From Vibrio pomeroyi (GTDB taxonomy: Bacteria > Pseudomonadota > Gammaproteobacteria > Enterobacterales > Vibrionaceae): DNA of 64,000 nucleotides. Position numbers and translations under genes: made by a program. Where the stretch lies: assembly GCA_041879425.1 (NCBI GenBank), contig CP090855.1, positions 186,001-250,000 on the forward strand, written 5' to 3'. Of this stretch, positions 24,700 through 34,990 are shown in pieces. The notes under the pieces were generated by a model that saw nothing but the letters and a program-made list of their open reading frames with translations, had not been told where the DNA came from and did no database searches. Position 1 is the stretch's first letter; every line of letters starts with the position of its first letter.

Positions 24700-26675
24700 T
24701 GTTGTCCTTCATCAATAATATATCTATAAAGAACAAGCTTATTCTGCCGATCATTCTGTTTATCTCGATTGCTTTTATTACGATTCAATCACTAAATTAC
24801 ACTGTCACTTTTGAGCGAGAGAAAGATAACCTAATACAACGAGTGAAAGTCTTGGCGCAGGGCGTTGCTTATAACTTGCAAGCAGCCATCTTATTTGAAG
24901 ATAAAACATCGGCTAACGAGATTCTATCGGCATTCGTAGCTGATGGAGACATTGTTCGAGTCAAACTGTTTGATAAGCAAGGCGAGCTATTCGCTAGCTA
25001 TCAAGTCAGCGATATCGAACTTCCAAGGCCAACTGCCGAGGAGCGCAAAGATATTGGCTCCCAACAATTTGCGATTTCAGAGAACTATATCTATCTGTTG
25101 GTGCCCGTGATTCTCGATAATGAAAACATCGCAAATCTACGTGTGACCATTTCAAAACAGACCTTTACTAAGATCTTCACCAATATATTTAAAGTCGCAG
25201 GGATCTACCTTGTGCTTTTGGTCGTGCTAGGAGGTGTGTTAGTTAAGCTCATTCAACGTTTTATCATTGAACCGATGTTCGAACTTAACGAAGCAATGCA
25301 GGCGTTTGTTGAACGTCGTGCAGAGCAACCTAGACTGGTTACATCTAACAATGACGAGATAGGCGAATTGGTTCGCGCGTTCAACACCATGTAAGAGCGG
25401 TTAAAGCATCGCGACAGCCAAATCAATTTTACGCTTGATAAGCTGCAAGAAGAGAAAGCTTTTGCTAACGAAGTAATCGAAACAGTTCAGCATTCACTCC
25501 TCGTTGCCGATAACAAGGGAGTGATTGTACATGCCAACATGGCCACGCGTGACATATTCAAATGCACGGAGGCGTTTCTTGAAAACCTAACCATTCAAGA
25601 GTTAATCCAAACTAAGCAGGCCGGCTTCTTACAAGGAATCATCGACTCTCACATAGAGCTAAACGATGAGTTAATCGAAGCTACCGATCTCTTTCAAAAC
25701 AAACAGTGGCTTCAGATGAGCAGCCGATCGTTATCCAAAAACGGGAATACGTTGTTTGCTATACAAGACGTAACCGAAATAGAAAACGCCATGAGCCGTC
25801 AACGTATTGCGGCCGGTGTTTTTGAGAACAGTAAAGATGGATTGATCGTGCTGAACTCGTCAAACGTGATCACCATGGTTAACCCAGCAATCACACAACT
25901 ACTTGGCTATCACGCAGATCTGCTGGTGGGCCAAACACCGTTTGAAGTCTTCTCGTGGCAGCAGTTTTCATCGTTAATGCCAACAATTCGAAGCTCATTA
26001 GAAAATTATGGTCAATGGCAAGGAGAGGTGTGGGAGAAAAATGTATCCGGCACTGTGGTTCCGATGTTCGTCAAAGTGAACCGAGTTCTATCTGACAGTA
26101 AAAAAGGCGAGTTTGATATGGTACTTACTTTATCTGACTTATCTAATGTCAAAGAGATGGAAAGGCTCGAACATTTGGCTCATCACGATGCATTAACGGG
26201 CTTAGCCAATAGGGCGCAACTGTACAAGTTTTTAGATGATGTTGTCACGTCTAGCCATTATTCAAATCAACACTTCGCTGTGATCTACTTAGATCTAGGT
26301 GGATTCAAGCACGTCAATGACACTTATGGTCATGATGCAGGCGATGAGATACTCAAAGATGTCTCTAGCCGCCTCTTATCCCAGGTACGAGCGGGTGATT
26401 TAGTGGCTCGTTTGTCGGGCGACGAATTTGTTCTTATTATTAAACAGACAAACAAGGTCTTATTAGCCAAATTAGCTGAACGCTTGTTGGGGCTTATTGA
26501 GCAAGAAGTGAGTTATAAGCAGCGCTCACTGCATGTTGGAGCAAGTCTAGGCATTCACTTGGTTGACGGGGCAGAGCGAGACATTGATCGGATATTGAAA
26601 CTTGCCGACGAGGCTATGTATCAAGCGAAACATAAAGGGAAAGGTCAGTTTGTGTTCTCTGATGAGAGCGAATAA
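24699..26675 (+). pseudogene. HAMP-PAS-GGDEF diguanylate cyclase interrupted by an in-frame stop
   Basis: The reading frame from 24699 runs 231 codons to TAA at 25392-25394, then continues open in the same frame to 26675 (658 residues if read through). The first part has two transmembrane helices (~10-30, ~166-186) around a periplasmic domain, and a HAMP segment ending FNTM. The distal part continues the HAMP linker (ERLKHRDSQIN), then has a PAS domain and a GGDEF domain with SGDEF (RLSGDEFVLI). CAA-to-TAA is the simplest explanation. The distal half could restart at 25521, but it would lose the membrane sensor. Confidence 0.85.
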
Positions 26676-26756
26676 CTCTATAGGTTTGTGACCAGCACCT
26701 AAGTTGTTGTATCATAAGTGTTAGGTTGAGTATTTTTAATTAAAGGTCTACTAAAC

Positions 26757-27770
26757 ATGAATGTTTTAGTTACAGGTGGCATGGGCTACATTGGCAGCCA
26801 TACAAGTATCCAGATGATTAACGCAGGCATGACACCTGTTCTTTTCGATAACTTGTACAACAGTAAGCCAAGCGTTCTTGATCGTATCGAGAAGGTGTCT
26901 GGTGTTCGCCCTAATTTCATTGAAGGCGATATTCGCGATAAGGCACTTTTAGCTGAAACAATGAAGCAACATAATATCGAAGCGGTTATCCACTTTGCAG
27001 GCCTAAAGGCTGTAGGGGAGTCCGTTGAGAAGCCTCTTGAATACTACGACAACAATGTGAACGGCACTTTGGTTCTTGTTGATGCGATGCGCGAATCTGG
27101 TGTAAAAACACTGGTATTCAGCTCATCAGCAACGGTATATGGCGATCCCGCTAGTGTACCTATTACAGAAGACTTCCCAACAAGCGCGACTAACCCATAC
27201 GGTCGTAGTAAGTTAATGGTTGAAGAGTGTCTTAGCGACTTCCAAAAAGCGAATCCAGACTGGAGCATCACGCTACTTCGCTACTTTAACCCTGTTGGTT
27301 CACATCCAAGTGGTGAGCTAGGTGAAGATCCACAAGGCATTCCAAACAACCTAATGCCGTTTGTTTCTCAAGTAGCCGTAGGCCGCCGTGAATTCTTATC
27401 GGTATTTGGTAGCGATTATCCAACTAAAGATGGCACTGGCGTTCGTGATTACATCCACGTTATGGATCTTTCTGATGGACACATTGCAGCACTTGAGAAA
27501 GTAGGGCGTAAAGACGGTCTTCATATCTACAACCTTGGTACGGGCAATGGTTCAAGTGTTTTAGACATGGTTAAGGCGTTTGAACAAGCGAGTGGCAAGG
27601 AAATACCATATAAACTTGTTGAGCGTCGTCCTGGCGATATCGCAGAATGCTGGGCAGATCCGGCTAAAGCACAGAAGGAGCTTGGGTGGAACGCGACACG
27701 TACACTGACAGAAATGACCGAAGATACATGGCGCTGGCAGTCAACTAACCCTGATGGTTTCCCTAGTTAA
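26757..27770 (+). CDS. galE: UDP-glucose 4-epimerase
   Basis: A 337-residue extended SDR enzyme interconverting UDP-glucose and UDP-galactose. The NAD-binding GGMGYIGSH lies at 7-15, SSSATVYG is near 122-129, and the catalytic YGRSK (Tyr of YxxxK) is near 148. Length equals the E. coli enzyme (338). It is a monocistronic gene, away from any galTKM genes, so it probably feeds surface polysaccharide synthesis. A terminator follows 30 bases after the stop. Confidence 0.95.
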   Translation: MNVLVTGGMGYIGSHTSIQMINAGMTPVLFDNLYNSKPSVLDRIEKVSGVRPNFIEGDIRDKALLAETMKQHNIEAVIHFAGLKAVGESVEKPLEYYDNNVNGTLVLVDAMRESGVKTLVFSSSATVYGDPASVPITEDFPTSATNPYGRSKLMVEECLSDFQKANPDWSITLLRYFNPVGSHPSGELGEDPQGIPNNLMPFVSQVAVGRREFLSVFGSDYPTKDGTGVRDYIHVMDLSDGHIAALEKVGRKDGLHIYNLGTGNGSSVLDMVKAFEQASGKEIPYKLVERRPGDIAECWADPAKAQKELGWNATRTLTEMTEDTWRWQSTNPDGFPS

Positions 27771-27800
27771 TCTAGTCGTTTCGTGAATGATTAACTTATA

Positions 27801-27826
27801 AAAAGATGCTTTAGGGCATCTTTTTT
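27801..27826 (+). terminator. Terminator of galE
   Basis: AAAAGATGC/GCATCTTTT stem with a short loop and T6. Confidence 0.88.
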
Positions 27827-27938
27827 GATCTAAATCGAATAAAAAGTAAATTAGTGGTTAAAAAGTATCATTCTGTATTCGTTGTGTTACTATGCACGCG
27901 AATTATATGTTTAATGTTAATTTTCTTTGGAGTTAATC

Positions 27939-28013
27939 ATGGAACTAGGCCTAATCATCACTTTCATCGTTGCTGCTGCAGTAATGGTTAAGAAAGAAAT
28001 GGCAGAGAAGTAA
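27939..28013 (+). CDS. 24-residue single-helix membrane peptide
   Basis: ATG at 27939 follows TTTGGAGTTAATC, an excellent GGAG ribosome site seven bases upstream. The frame encodes MELGLIITFIVAAAVM plus a short charged tail (VKKEMAEK) and stops at TAA 28011. The hydrophobic segment (~residues 4-17) and basic/acidic tail suggest a small inner-membrane protein with its C-terminus in the cytoplasm. It sits between two terminators and so has its own transcript. The function is unknown. Confidence 0.7.
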   Translation: MELGLIITFIVAAAVMVKKEMAEK

Positions 28014-28055
28014 TTTCACTTTATACCTTTTTTATACAATTTTTAGTGAAATAGA

Positions 28056-28082
28056 AAAAAGCCAGCTCAAAGCTGGCTTTTT
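28056..28082. terminator. Bidirectional terminator between the small ORF and hutA
   Basis: A 12-bp stem (28056-28067 with 28071-28082, AAAGCCAGCT/AGCTGGCTTT) with A6 and T5 flanks. Confidence 0.9.
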
Positions 28083-28110
28083 AGTTCATGCAATTCAGGT
28101 TTGTAACGAA

Positions 28111-30243
28111 TTAGAATTCGTACTTAGCTGTAATAGACCAGTTACGACCAGCTTGTGTGTAATCCTTATCTTCTTGCGAGAATCCACGAACGTCATTCCA
28201 CGAGTAGTACTCTTCATCCGTAACATTGAAAAGACCAGCTCTAAGCGTAAGATCCTTCATCGGCAAGTAGTATGCAGTTAGGTCGACCACTGTTGCTGAA
28301 TCAGTTGGTAAAATTTCATCAGACAAACCAACACTATTGATATCACTAGACTTCTTACCAGCAGTGTAACTAATGTTCAGGGATGTACCCCAAATTGCTG
28401 AAGGAGCATCATAGTTAAATCCAACTACTGCGTTCCAAGGGTTCACACTGTTAAGAGGATTGCCTTCACCGTCTTCACCTTCTGTGTACGTAGCTGCAAC
28501 ACGAGTACTCACACCTTGTACAGGCATGAAGCTATTCCAAGACAATGTGTTTGAAGCCTCGATACCTTTGATCACAGCTTCATCAATATTAACATTCTTA
28601 TATATTGTTGGATCCATAGGAGTAGCTGAGCCACTAACAGCTACGTTATCAATAAAGTTATCATAATCGCTGTAGAAGATAGCGATTTCGCTTGATGAAT
28701 AATTTGTGTTATGACGCCAACCTAGCTCGTATGAAATACTTTCTTCAGCTTCTAAGTCTGGGTTAGGGGCATTCAGATAGCCGTGCGCTGGGTTACCAAA
28801 TGAATAGTAAAGTTCTTGGAAATCTGGTGCTCTAAAGCCTTGGCTAATTTGACCGAAGATTTTGTTCTCATCGTTTAGAGTGTAAGTAGTGCCCAGACGT
28901 CCCGTTATTGCTGAATCAGAGTATTTTGTATAGTCTTCTGCAGGGTTACCACTTGGGTTTTGGCTTGTATCACCTGGATCCGTTTCAAAACCATCAAAGC
29001 GAACGCCCGGAGTAATCATCCAATTTCCGATCGTCATTTCATTTTGTGCAAAGAATCCGTACTTTCTTTCAGATGCGGCTGGGATATAAAAAATAACTTG
29101 GTCTGCACTGATAGAGTTATATTCATTATTAACGTTTTTAATATCTTTGTCAGAGTATGAAGCACCGTAAATAAAGTAGTTTTCTACGTTACCCGTCATG
29201 AAGAACTTATCGAATTGCACGTCAAACTGATAACCTTCATCTTCGTAAATATAGTCTTTTTTCTGAACGTTACCTGCTGGCGGTAAGAACATACCACCGT
29301 TAGATGTACGATTCGTTATACCGTTTTCTTCTTTACTCAACCAGTCAGCCTGCCAAGTAACGCGATCAGCAAACGCTAGGTTGGCATCCCAAATATGTTT
29401 GATACCAATTTGCTGTTGGCTAGTTGAGTCTTCACCAGTGTAGTCGGTGTAACTTGCACTATTTAAATCAGTATCACCAGAATTCTCAATGAAGTTACCG
29501 GTGAACTCTAAACGGTGTTGTTCGTTCAATTGATATTGAAGCTTAACCAACAAATTATTGTTCTGAGTTTCTTGCTCGTCAGGTATACCGAAGTTGTCAA
29601 TTTGTTCACCATCTCTGCGAGTATAAGCAACTAGAGTTTCAAGATCGCCAATACGATTAGCTAAGGCAACAGACTCACTAAATGTATTATCAGAAGAAGA
29701 GTAGTTGAATTTAGCATGGCCACCGAAATCTCTACCTTTCAAGAAGTCACTTGGATCTTTTGTTTCGAACGCAGCGATACCACCAATTGCATCTGAACCG
29801 TATAAAGAAGATGCCGCACCCTTAACAATTTCTACAGACTTCAACATGTCCGTATCAACATCAATACGTGAAGAGTTGATGAAGTTATATGACTGAGTAC
29901 CGCTTGGAGTGAACTGGCTAGTTTGTGAGACGCCATCAACGATAACCTTAACTCGATTACCTTCCATGCCTCGGATATTAATACCTTGAATCCCTTGACG
30001 AGAATTCGTAGTTACCGTGACTCCTGGCGTGTACTTAAATAAGTCTTCTACATCCGTTACCATGTTCTTTTCGATATCTTTATCGTTAATCACAGTTACC
30101 GACGCAGCAACATCTTCAAGTTGTTGATTCGTACGAGTTGAAGATACAACAACCTCGTCAAATAGGGCATAATCTTCAGCAAAGGCTGATGTTGATGAAA
30201 GCGCTAAAACGATTGAAGCAGAGAGTAGGGATTGCTTATACAT
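28111..30243 (-). CDS. hutA: TonB-dependent haem/haemoglobin receptor HutA
   Basis: A 710-residue outer-membrane receptor. A signal peptide (~1-22, TSAFA) is followed by a TonB box (DEVVVSSTR, ~28-36), a plug domain (TVINDKDIEKNMVTDVEDLF ... GMEGNRVKVIVDGV) and a 22-strand barrel ending YEF with terminal Phe. The sequence is characteristic of the haemoglobin/transferrin/lactoferrin receptor family; V. cholerae HutA is similar in size. A Fur-like site about 60-85 bases upstream predicts iron repression. It is monocistronic. Confidence 0.85.
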   Translation of the reverse strand: MYKQSLLSASIVLALSSTSAFAEDYALFDEVVVSSTRTNQQLEDVAASVTVINDKDIEKNMVTDVEDLFKYTPGVTVTTNSRQGIQGINIRGMEGNRVKVIVDGVSQTSQFTPSGTQSYNFINSSRIDVDTDMLKSVEIVKGAASSLYGSDAIGGIAAFETKDPSDFLKGRDFGGHAKFNYSSSDNTFSESVALANRIGDLETLVAYTRRDGEQIDNFGIPDEQETQNNNLLVKLQYQLNEQHRLEFTGNFIENSGDTDLNSASYTDYTGEDSTSQQQIGIKHIWDANLAFADRVTWQADWLSKEENGITNRTSNGGMFLPPAGNVQKKDYIYEDEGYQFDVQFDKFFMTGNVENYFIYGASYSDKDIKNVNNEYNSISADQVIFYIPAASERKYGFFAQNEMTIGNWMITPGVRFDGFETDPGDTSQNPSGNPAEDYTKYSDSAITGRLGTTYTLNDENKIFGQISQGFRAPDFQELYYSFGNPAHGYLNAPNPDLEAEESISYELGWRHNTNYSSSEIAIFYSDYDNFIDNVAVSGSATPMDPTIYKNVNIDEAVIKGIEASNTLSWNSFMPVQGVSTRVAATYTEGEDGEGNPLNSVNPWNAVVGFNYDAPSAIWGTSLNISYTAGKKSSDINSVGLSDEILPTDSATVVDLTAYYLPMKDLTLRAGLFNVTDEEYYSWNDVRGFSQEDKDYTQAGRNWSITAKYEF

Positions 30244-30303
30244 CTGATAGTTACCTTAATTCCATAGTATTATCTTGATTTCGCGAAAGATAATATTGGA
30301 TCT

Positions 30304-30328
30304 AAATGATAATTACTATTATTTGCAT
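30304..30328. promoter_or_regulatory. Fur-box-like operator upstream of hutA
   Basis: The AT-rich run with GATAAT followed by TACTAT and TATTTG half-repeats resembles the Fur consensus of tandem GATAAT-type hexamers. A further GATAAT lies closer to hutA near 30286. It sits in the hutA/lysR intergenic region, where an iron-regulated promoter would be expected. Confidence 0.6.
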
Positions 30329-30469
30329 TTCAATTTATTTGTACTTTTGTCATTAAAAGCATGCTTAAACCGTATAACTCATTGTATTAAAAGACCTTTA
30401 ATGGTTCCATTTATCTGGTGAATGCTTCCATTTTTGTGATTAACCTCTCATTTATAAAGTAGGAAACTG

Positions 30470-31357
30470 ATGCATAGCCCAATAACACTTGAAGCGTTAC
30501 ACATCCTAGATGCCATTGATCGACGTGGAAGTTTCGCCGCTGCGGCAAATGAAATGGATAGAGCCCCCTCATCACTTAGCTATCAGATTCAAAAACTCGA
30601 GCAAGACCTAGATATCATGATTTTTGACCGTTCAGGCCACCGTGCAAACTTCACGGAAGCAGGGCAATTGATACTTGAGCAAGGCAGAGTAATTCTTGGT
30701 GCGACAGAGAGATTGGTAAACGAGGCGAGCATTCTAGCCAATGGTTGGGAGCTGGATTTGACCATCGCCTTTGATGGCATCATCCCAATTGCCAACTTCT
30801 TTCCACTTGTCGATGAACTAGGAAAAATCAGCAAGACACGTGTTCGATTGCAAGAAGAGATCCTAGCAGGTTGTTGGGAATCACTGACCGATGGCCGCGC
30901 AGATTTACTGGTGTGCCCGAAGGTCGACACGATTCCAAACGATATGAAAAGTGACGTAATTGGTAAAATGGAAATGGTTTGGGTTGCGGCATCAAGCCAC
31001 TATGTTCACAAACGTTCTGGTGAGTTTGACCAAGCAGCAAGAGAAAGTTACAGGGTAATCGCAATTGCGGATACAGCCCGAGATCAGCCTGCTTTAAGTC
31101 GTAATATTCTAGAGAAGCAGCCGCGGTTAACAGTAACAAGCTTCTCCGCAAAAGTAGAAGCGCTAACGACTGGACTAGGTATTGGAACCTTGCCTTGTAG
31201 TGTTGCTAAGCCGTTGATCGAATCGGGTGTTTTAACACAGATTGCCGGTACCGAACCGCAGCCGATTGATATAGTGATGGCTTGGCGACGTAACAAAATG
31301 GGTGACGCCAAGTCTTGGTGTATTCAACACCTTAAAAAGACGTGGTCACTCAAGTAA
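30470..31357 (+). CDS. LysR-family transcriptional regulator
   Basis: A 295-residue LTTR with an N-terminal helix-turn-helix (~residues 5-62; RRGSFAAAANEMDRAPSSLS) and a C-terminal effector-binding domain. It has a good ribosome site (AGTAGG). It is divergent from hutA and converges with the Pat-like gene, with which its 3' end overlaps by 12 bases. Effector and targets are unknown; the neighbouring convergent gene is not an automatic target. Confidence 0.85.
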   Translation: MHSPITLEALHILDAIDRRGSFAAAANEMDRAPSSLSYQIQKLEQDLDIMIFDRSGHRANFTEAGQLILEQGRVILGATERLVNEASILANGWELDLTIAFDGIIPIANFFPLVDELGKISKTRVRLQEEILAGCWESLTDGRADLLVCPKVDTIPNDMKSDVIGKMEMVWVAASSHYVHKRSGEFDQAARESYRVIAIADTARDQPALSRNILEKQPRLTVTSFSAKVEALTTGLGIGTLPCSVAKPLIESGVLTQIAGTEPQPIDIVMAWRRNKMGDAKSWCIQHLKKTWSLK

Positions 31358-34030
31358 CGGTAACACCATATCTGCCGTGCCATCTTCAAAACTGATATCT
31401 AGCTTAAAACCGAGTTTTTGAGCTAGTGTCAGCATTCCTCTATTAGTTGGCATCGTCATTCCAGACATCTGCTTGGTCTGTTTCGCACGGCAGTAATCGA
31501 TAACTTTAGTCATCAGAATACGACCTAAGCCAACACCTTTCAGATCTGAACGAATCAGTATCGCAAACTCAGCATCACTGTTCTCTGGGTTAATCAACGC
31601 TCGGGATACGCCGATGATCGCCGGAACGCCTTGTTCCTTACGCACCACAACAAAAGCAATCTCTCTATCAAAATCGATCTGAGTAAAGTTCGCTAATGCT
31701 TCGTGATTGAACTCACCGACATCACTAAAGAAGCGTTTATAGAGGTCCTCTTTTGATACTCGGTTGATAAAATCAGCATGAAGCGGTTCATCTTCAGGAA
31801 GAATAGGGCGCAGCAGTACTTCAGTGCCGTCTTTCAACTGTATCGTCTCTTCAAGCTCGACGGGATACGGGCGAATCGCGAGTCGCTCCTGGGGATCGCC
31901 TTCATACGCTTTCAATATGATATCGGCATCCAATATAGTGAATTTGTCTCCATTGGCAAGTACTGGATGGATATCCAAATCGTGTATTTCAGGGCAATCA
32001 ACCACCATTTGAGATATACGAACCAGCAATTCAGAAAGCCCCTCGATATCGATCGGGTTAGGTAATTTCTGCAAACGGATCTTGCCACTCTTTATCGCTC
32101 GAATGATCAAGTAACGAGCCAGTGTCATGTTGAGCGGTGGAAATGCCGCTGCCGCGTCAATCGATTCGTCCCATTCAGAGCCTCCTTGACCAAGAAGGAT
32201 AATTGGACCGAAGGTTTCATCGGTAGTTACTTTCACTCTAAGTTCTTGGCCGCCGGCAAGCTTAGCCATTCCTTGAATCAACAAACCATGAATATGAGCA
32301 GTAGGGAATGACAATTGCGATCGGTCGAGAATCGCTTGAGCAGCATTAGCAACCTCGCTACTATTTCTCAAGTTGAGCATCACACCTTGTACATCTGACT
32401 TATGCGCGATGTCTGGAGAACGGAGTTTTACCGCAACGGGATAACCAATCGTTTCAGCAATATGTACTGCCTCGCTTGGGTCAGAAGCGATCCAAGTCGG
32501 TAGAACATCCAAGTTGAAGTGTTTGAAAAACTGGCTGTTTTGGTGGGTATCAAGGCTGACTGTATCTTTATCCAGTAGTTGGCGTTCAATCCAATTTTTC
32601 GCATCAGCCAAGTCTTCAATGTGTACTTTTTCAGCCGTGGTTGGCGTTTCCATTAATTGCCGTTGGTTACGTCGGTACTCGACCAAGTGCATGAAGGCAA
32701 CCACCGAACTTTCTGGCGTTCGATAGGTTGGAATTCCGGCTTCAGTAAACAGCTTTCTCGCAGGCCTTGCGGTTAACTCACCAGACCAATTGGTTAAGAT
32801 ATTGAATCGTTTATGACGAGGGTGTTTCTTAATCGCTTCGATGATTCGTTCAGCGGTTTGAGCTGAATGAGCGACGGCCGAAGGACTGTGCATGATAAGA
32901 ATGGCATCGGCTTCGTCACCATCAAGCAGAGTATTAATCGTATCGATATAACGCTGATCGCCAGCATCACCAACAATGTCGATAGGATTGCTGTGAGACC
33001 AGCTTGATGGTAACACCTTGCTGAGCTTATCAAGTGTCTCATCTGAGAGTTCTGCTAATTTACCACCACGATCAAACAGTGTATCCACTGCCATAATTGC
33101 TGGGCCACCGCCGTTAGTGACAATGGCAAGACGTTCACCACGAAGTGGCACAGAGTGAGTTAGGGTTTCTACCGCAGCAAATAGCTCATGTAAGTTCTTT
33201 ACTCGCAACATACCGCTACGTCGGATTGCGGAGTCATAGATAATATCTAGGGTGTCAGCGCCGCCTGTGTGTGCCATAGCAGCAGCTCTTCCTTTCGCCG
33301 TGCGGCCGCCTTTTAACACGAGGATTCGTCGGTTACGTGATGCTGCTCGAGCTGCAGAGATAAAACGCCTCGCATCAGTAATGCTATCGACATAGAGCAA
33401 GATTGCTTCGGTATGAGAATCGGTACTCAAGTAATCCAATAGTTCAGAAAACTCAATGTCACTGCCATTACCGATTGATATAAACGCAGAGAAGCCAATC
33501 TCTTTGTCATTGGCCCAATCAAGTATGGTAGTGCAAACCGCTGCCGATTGAGAAACAAACGCGATTTTTCCGGGAAGTGCAGTGACAGGAGAGAAAGAAG
33601 CGTTTAGGTTTAGCCAAGGGACAATAACCCCTAAGCTATTTGAACCGAGCACGCGAATATTGTGTTTTTTGGCAATCGCTAGGCATCTTTCATCAAACGT
33701 CTCACCATTATCGCTCAGCTGTTGCATGTCTGAAGAAAGGACAATAACAGACGCAATGCCTTTCTCGGCCAACTCTTCAAAAATGGCGATATTGCGTGTT
33801 GCGTTGGTACATAAAATGGCAAGATCGGGAACGATAGGCAGTGACAAAATGTTCTTATAAGAGAGTACACCCGCCACAGAATCATATTTCGGTGTAACCG
33901 GCATCACTGCACCTTTAAAATCCCCGTGCAATAAATTATTCATAACGATATAACCCGCGCGCGTTTCTCGTTGCGAAGCGCCAACAACAGCGATAGAGCG
34001 GGGTTTAAGTAGGGGATCAAGATGATTCAT
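31346..34030 (-). CDS. pat: Bifunctional acyl-CoA-synthetase-like / GNAT protein acetyltransferase (Pat/YfiQ type)
   Basis: An 894-residue protein with the PatZ/YfiQ layout: an NDP-forming acyl-CoA synthetase-like region (CoA-binding ~1-130, succinyl-CoA-ligase-like ~145-450, ATP-grasp ~490-700), then a C-terminal GNAT domain (~735-885; AILIRSDLKGVGLGRILM contains the acetyl-CoA loop). Such enzymes acetylate lysines, for example of acetyl-CoA synthetase. ATG at 34030 has AGGA at proper spacing; the outer ATG at 34036 is too close to it. The 3' end overlaps the convergent LysR gene. Confidence 0.85.
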   Translation of the reverse strand: MNHLDPLLKPRSIAVVGASQRETRAGYIVMNNLLHGDFKGAVMPVTPKYDSVAGVLSYKNILSLPIVPDLAILCTNATRNIAIFEELAEKGIASVIVLSSDMQQLSDNGETFDERCLAIAKKHNIRVLGSNSLGVIVPWLNLNASFSPVTALPGKIAFVSQSAAVCTTILDWANDKEIGFSAFISIGNGSDIEFSELLDYLSTDSHTEAILLYVDSITDARRFISAARAASRNRRILVLKGGRTAKGRAAAMAHTGGADTLDIIYDSAIRRSGMLRVKNLHELFAAVETLTHSVPLRGERLAIVTNGGGPAIMAVDTLFDRGGKLAELSDETLDKLSKVLPSSWSHSNPIDIVGDAGDQRYIDTINTLLDGDEADAILIMHSPSAVAHSAQTAERIIEAIKKHPRHKRFNILTNWSGELTARPARKLFTEAGIPTYRTPESSVVAFMHLVEYRRNQRQLMETPTTAEKVHIEDLADAKNWIERQLLDKDTVSLDTHQNSQFFKHFNLDVLPTWIASDPSEAVHIAETIGYPVAVKLRSPDIAHKSDVQGVMLNLRNSSEVANAAQAILDRSQLSFPTAHIHGLLIQGMAKLAGGQELRVKVTTDETFGPIILLGQGGSEWDESIDAAAAFPPLNMTLARYLIIRAIKSGKIRLQKLPNPIDIEGLSELLVRISQMVVDCPEIHDLDIHPVLANGDKFTILDADIILKAYEGDPQERLAIRPYPVELEETIQLKDGTEVLLRPILPEDEPLHADFINRVSKEDLYKRFFSDVGEFNHEALANFTQIDFDREIAFVVVRKEQGVPAIIGVSRALINPENSDAEFAILIRSDLKGVGLGRILMTKVIDYCRAKQTKQMSGMTMPTNRGMLTLAQKLGFKLDISFEDGTADMVLPLLE

Positions 34031-34246
34031 AGACATATCCTAGCAATGCACGTAAGTTCATCGTAACTTACTTTTCGATGACAGGTTGATGGCAAATTCA
34101 CCGAATTAAGATGAATAAGCAAACACTGCATAAAGTTTGTGAAATAGGTCACCCACTAATGGTGTATAATCTCAAAGTTAACTTGATTCTAAACCGACGT
34201 ATCGGCATGATTTATAGTAATTATTATTAAGGACATAGAGCTTTCC

Positions 34247-34810
34247 ATGAAAAAAATTGCAATTGCGACTTTGCCTCTGCTCTTGGCTGCATGTGTATCT
34301 GACAACTACATCACGGATGTGACTTCAGACAGTTATCAAGAAGAGTACAAAACTGCCAAAGTTGAAGCTCCAGTTGTATCTCAATCTGAGCAAACAGGCG
34401 TTGTTGAAGAGAACGTCGTTAACGTTATCAAGACTGAACCTGTACAACAGAAAGTCACTCAAACAACTCGGGCTAAACCAGTTGCAACCGTGACAGGTCC
34501 GACGAAGAAACAACAGGACATGAACCAGCGCTTTGGTTACACGGTTCAAGTTGTTGCTGTTGGCAGCCAAAGTAAAGTCGACTCTTTCGTGAAAATGCTA
34601 CCAACGACTTCTCAACCAGTTTGGGAAAACTACAAAATGGTTAACGGCACTAAGTGGTTCACAGTACTTTACGGTGACTACGCAACACGCTTAGAAGCGA
34701 AAAAGGCGATTTCAACACTGCCAACCACTTTCCAAAACTTGAAGCCGTTCGTTAAGAGTATTGATGACATCAAGAACTCTGAATACCCAACGCTTAACAA
34801 GTTAAACTAA
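34247..34810 (+). CDS. SPOR-domain lipoprotein
   Basis: A 187-residue protein with a lipoprotein signal (lipobox LLAACV, Cys16) and a low-complexity linker rich in Glu, Val, Thr and Gln (~20-85). The C-terminal SPOR-like domain (~95-170; YTVQVVAVGSQSKVDSFVKM, WFTVLYGDY) would bind denuded septal peptidoglycan. It is monocistronic with a terminator. It is unlikely to be a classic DamX, which is a membrane protein with an ATPase partner. Confidence 0.8.
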   Translation: MKKIAIATLPLLLAACVSDNYITDVTSDSYQEEYKTAKVEAPVVSQSEQTGVVEENVVNVIKTEPVQQKVTQTTRAKPVATVTGPTKKQQDMNQRFGYTVQVVAVGSQSKVDSFVKMLPTTSQPVWENYKMVNGTKWFTVLYGDYATRLEAKKAISTLPTTFQNLKPFVKSIDDIKNSEYPTLNKLN

Positions 34811-34821
34811 GTTTTGATTCA

Positions 34822-34856
34822 TAAAAGAGGGAGCAAATGCTCCTTCTTTTGTTTTA
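34822..34856 (+). terminator. Terminator of the SPOR lipoprotein gene
   Basis: AAAAGAGGGAGC pairs with GCTCCTTCTTTT (one mismatch) across an AAAT loop; the T-rich side follows. Confidence 0.85.
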
Positions 34857-34990
34857 AGACTCGTTTTTTTGTTTAATAGTTAATCGCTCAATCTTTCGAA
34901 CGCAATTTTGACAATCAAAACACTGTACCTATCTCGACTTTTGTTTATCATTGAAGTCAGTATTCCTAGTTTCAAGGACCGATTTTACCC

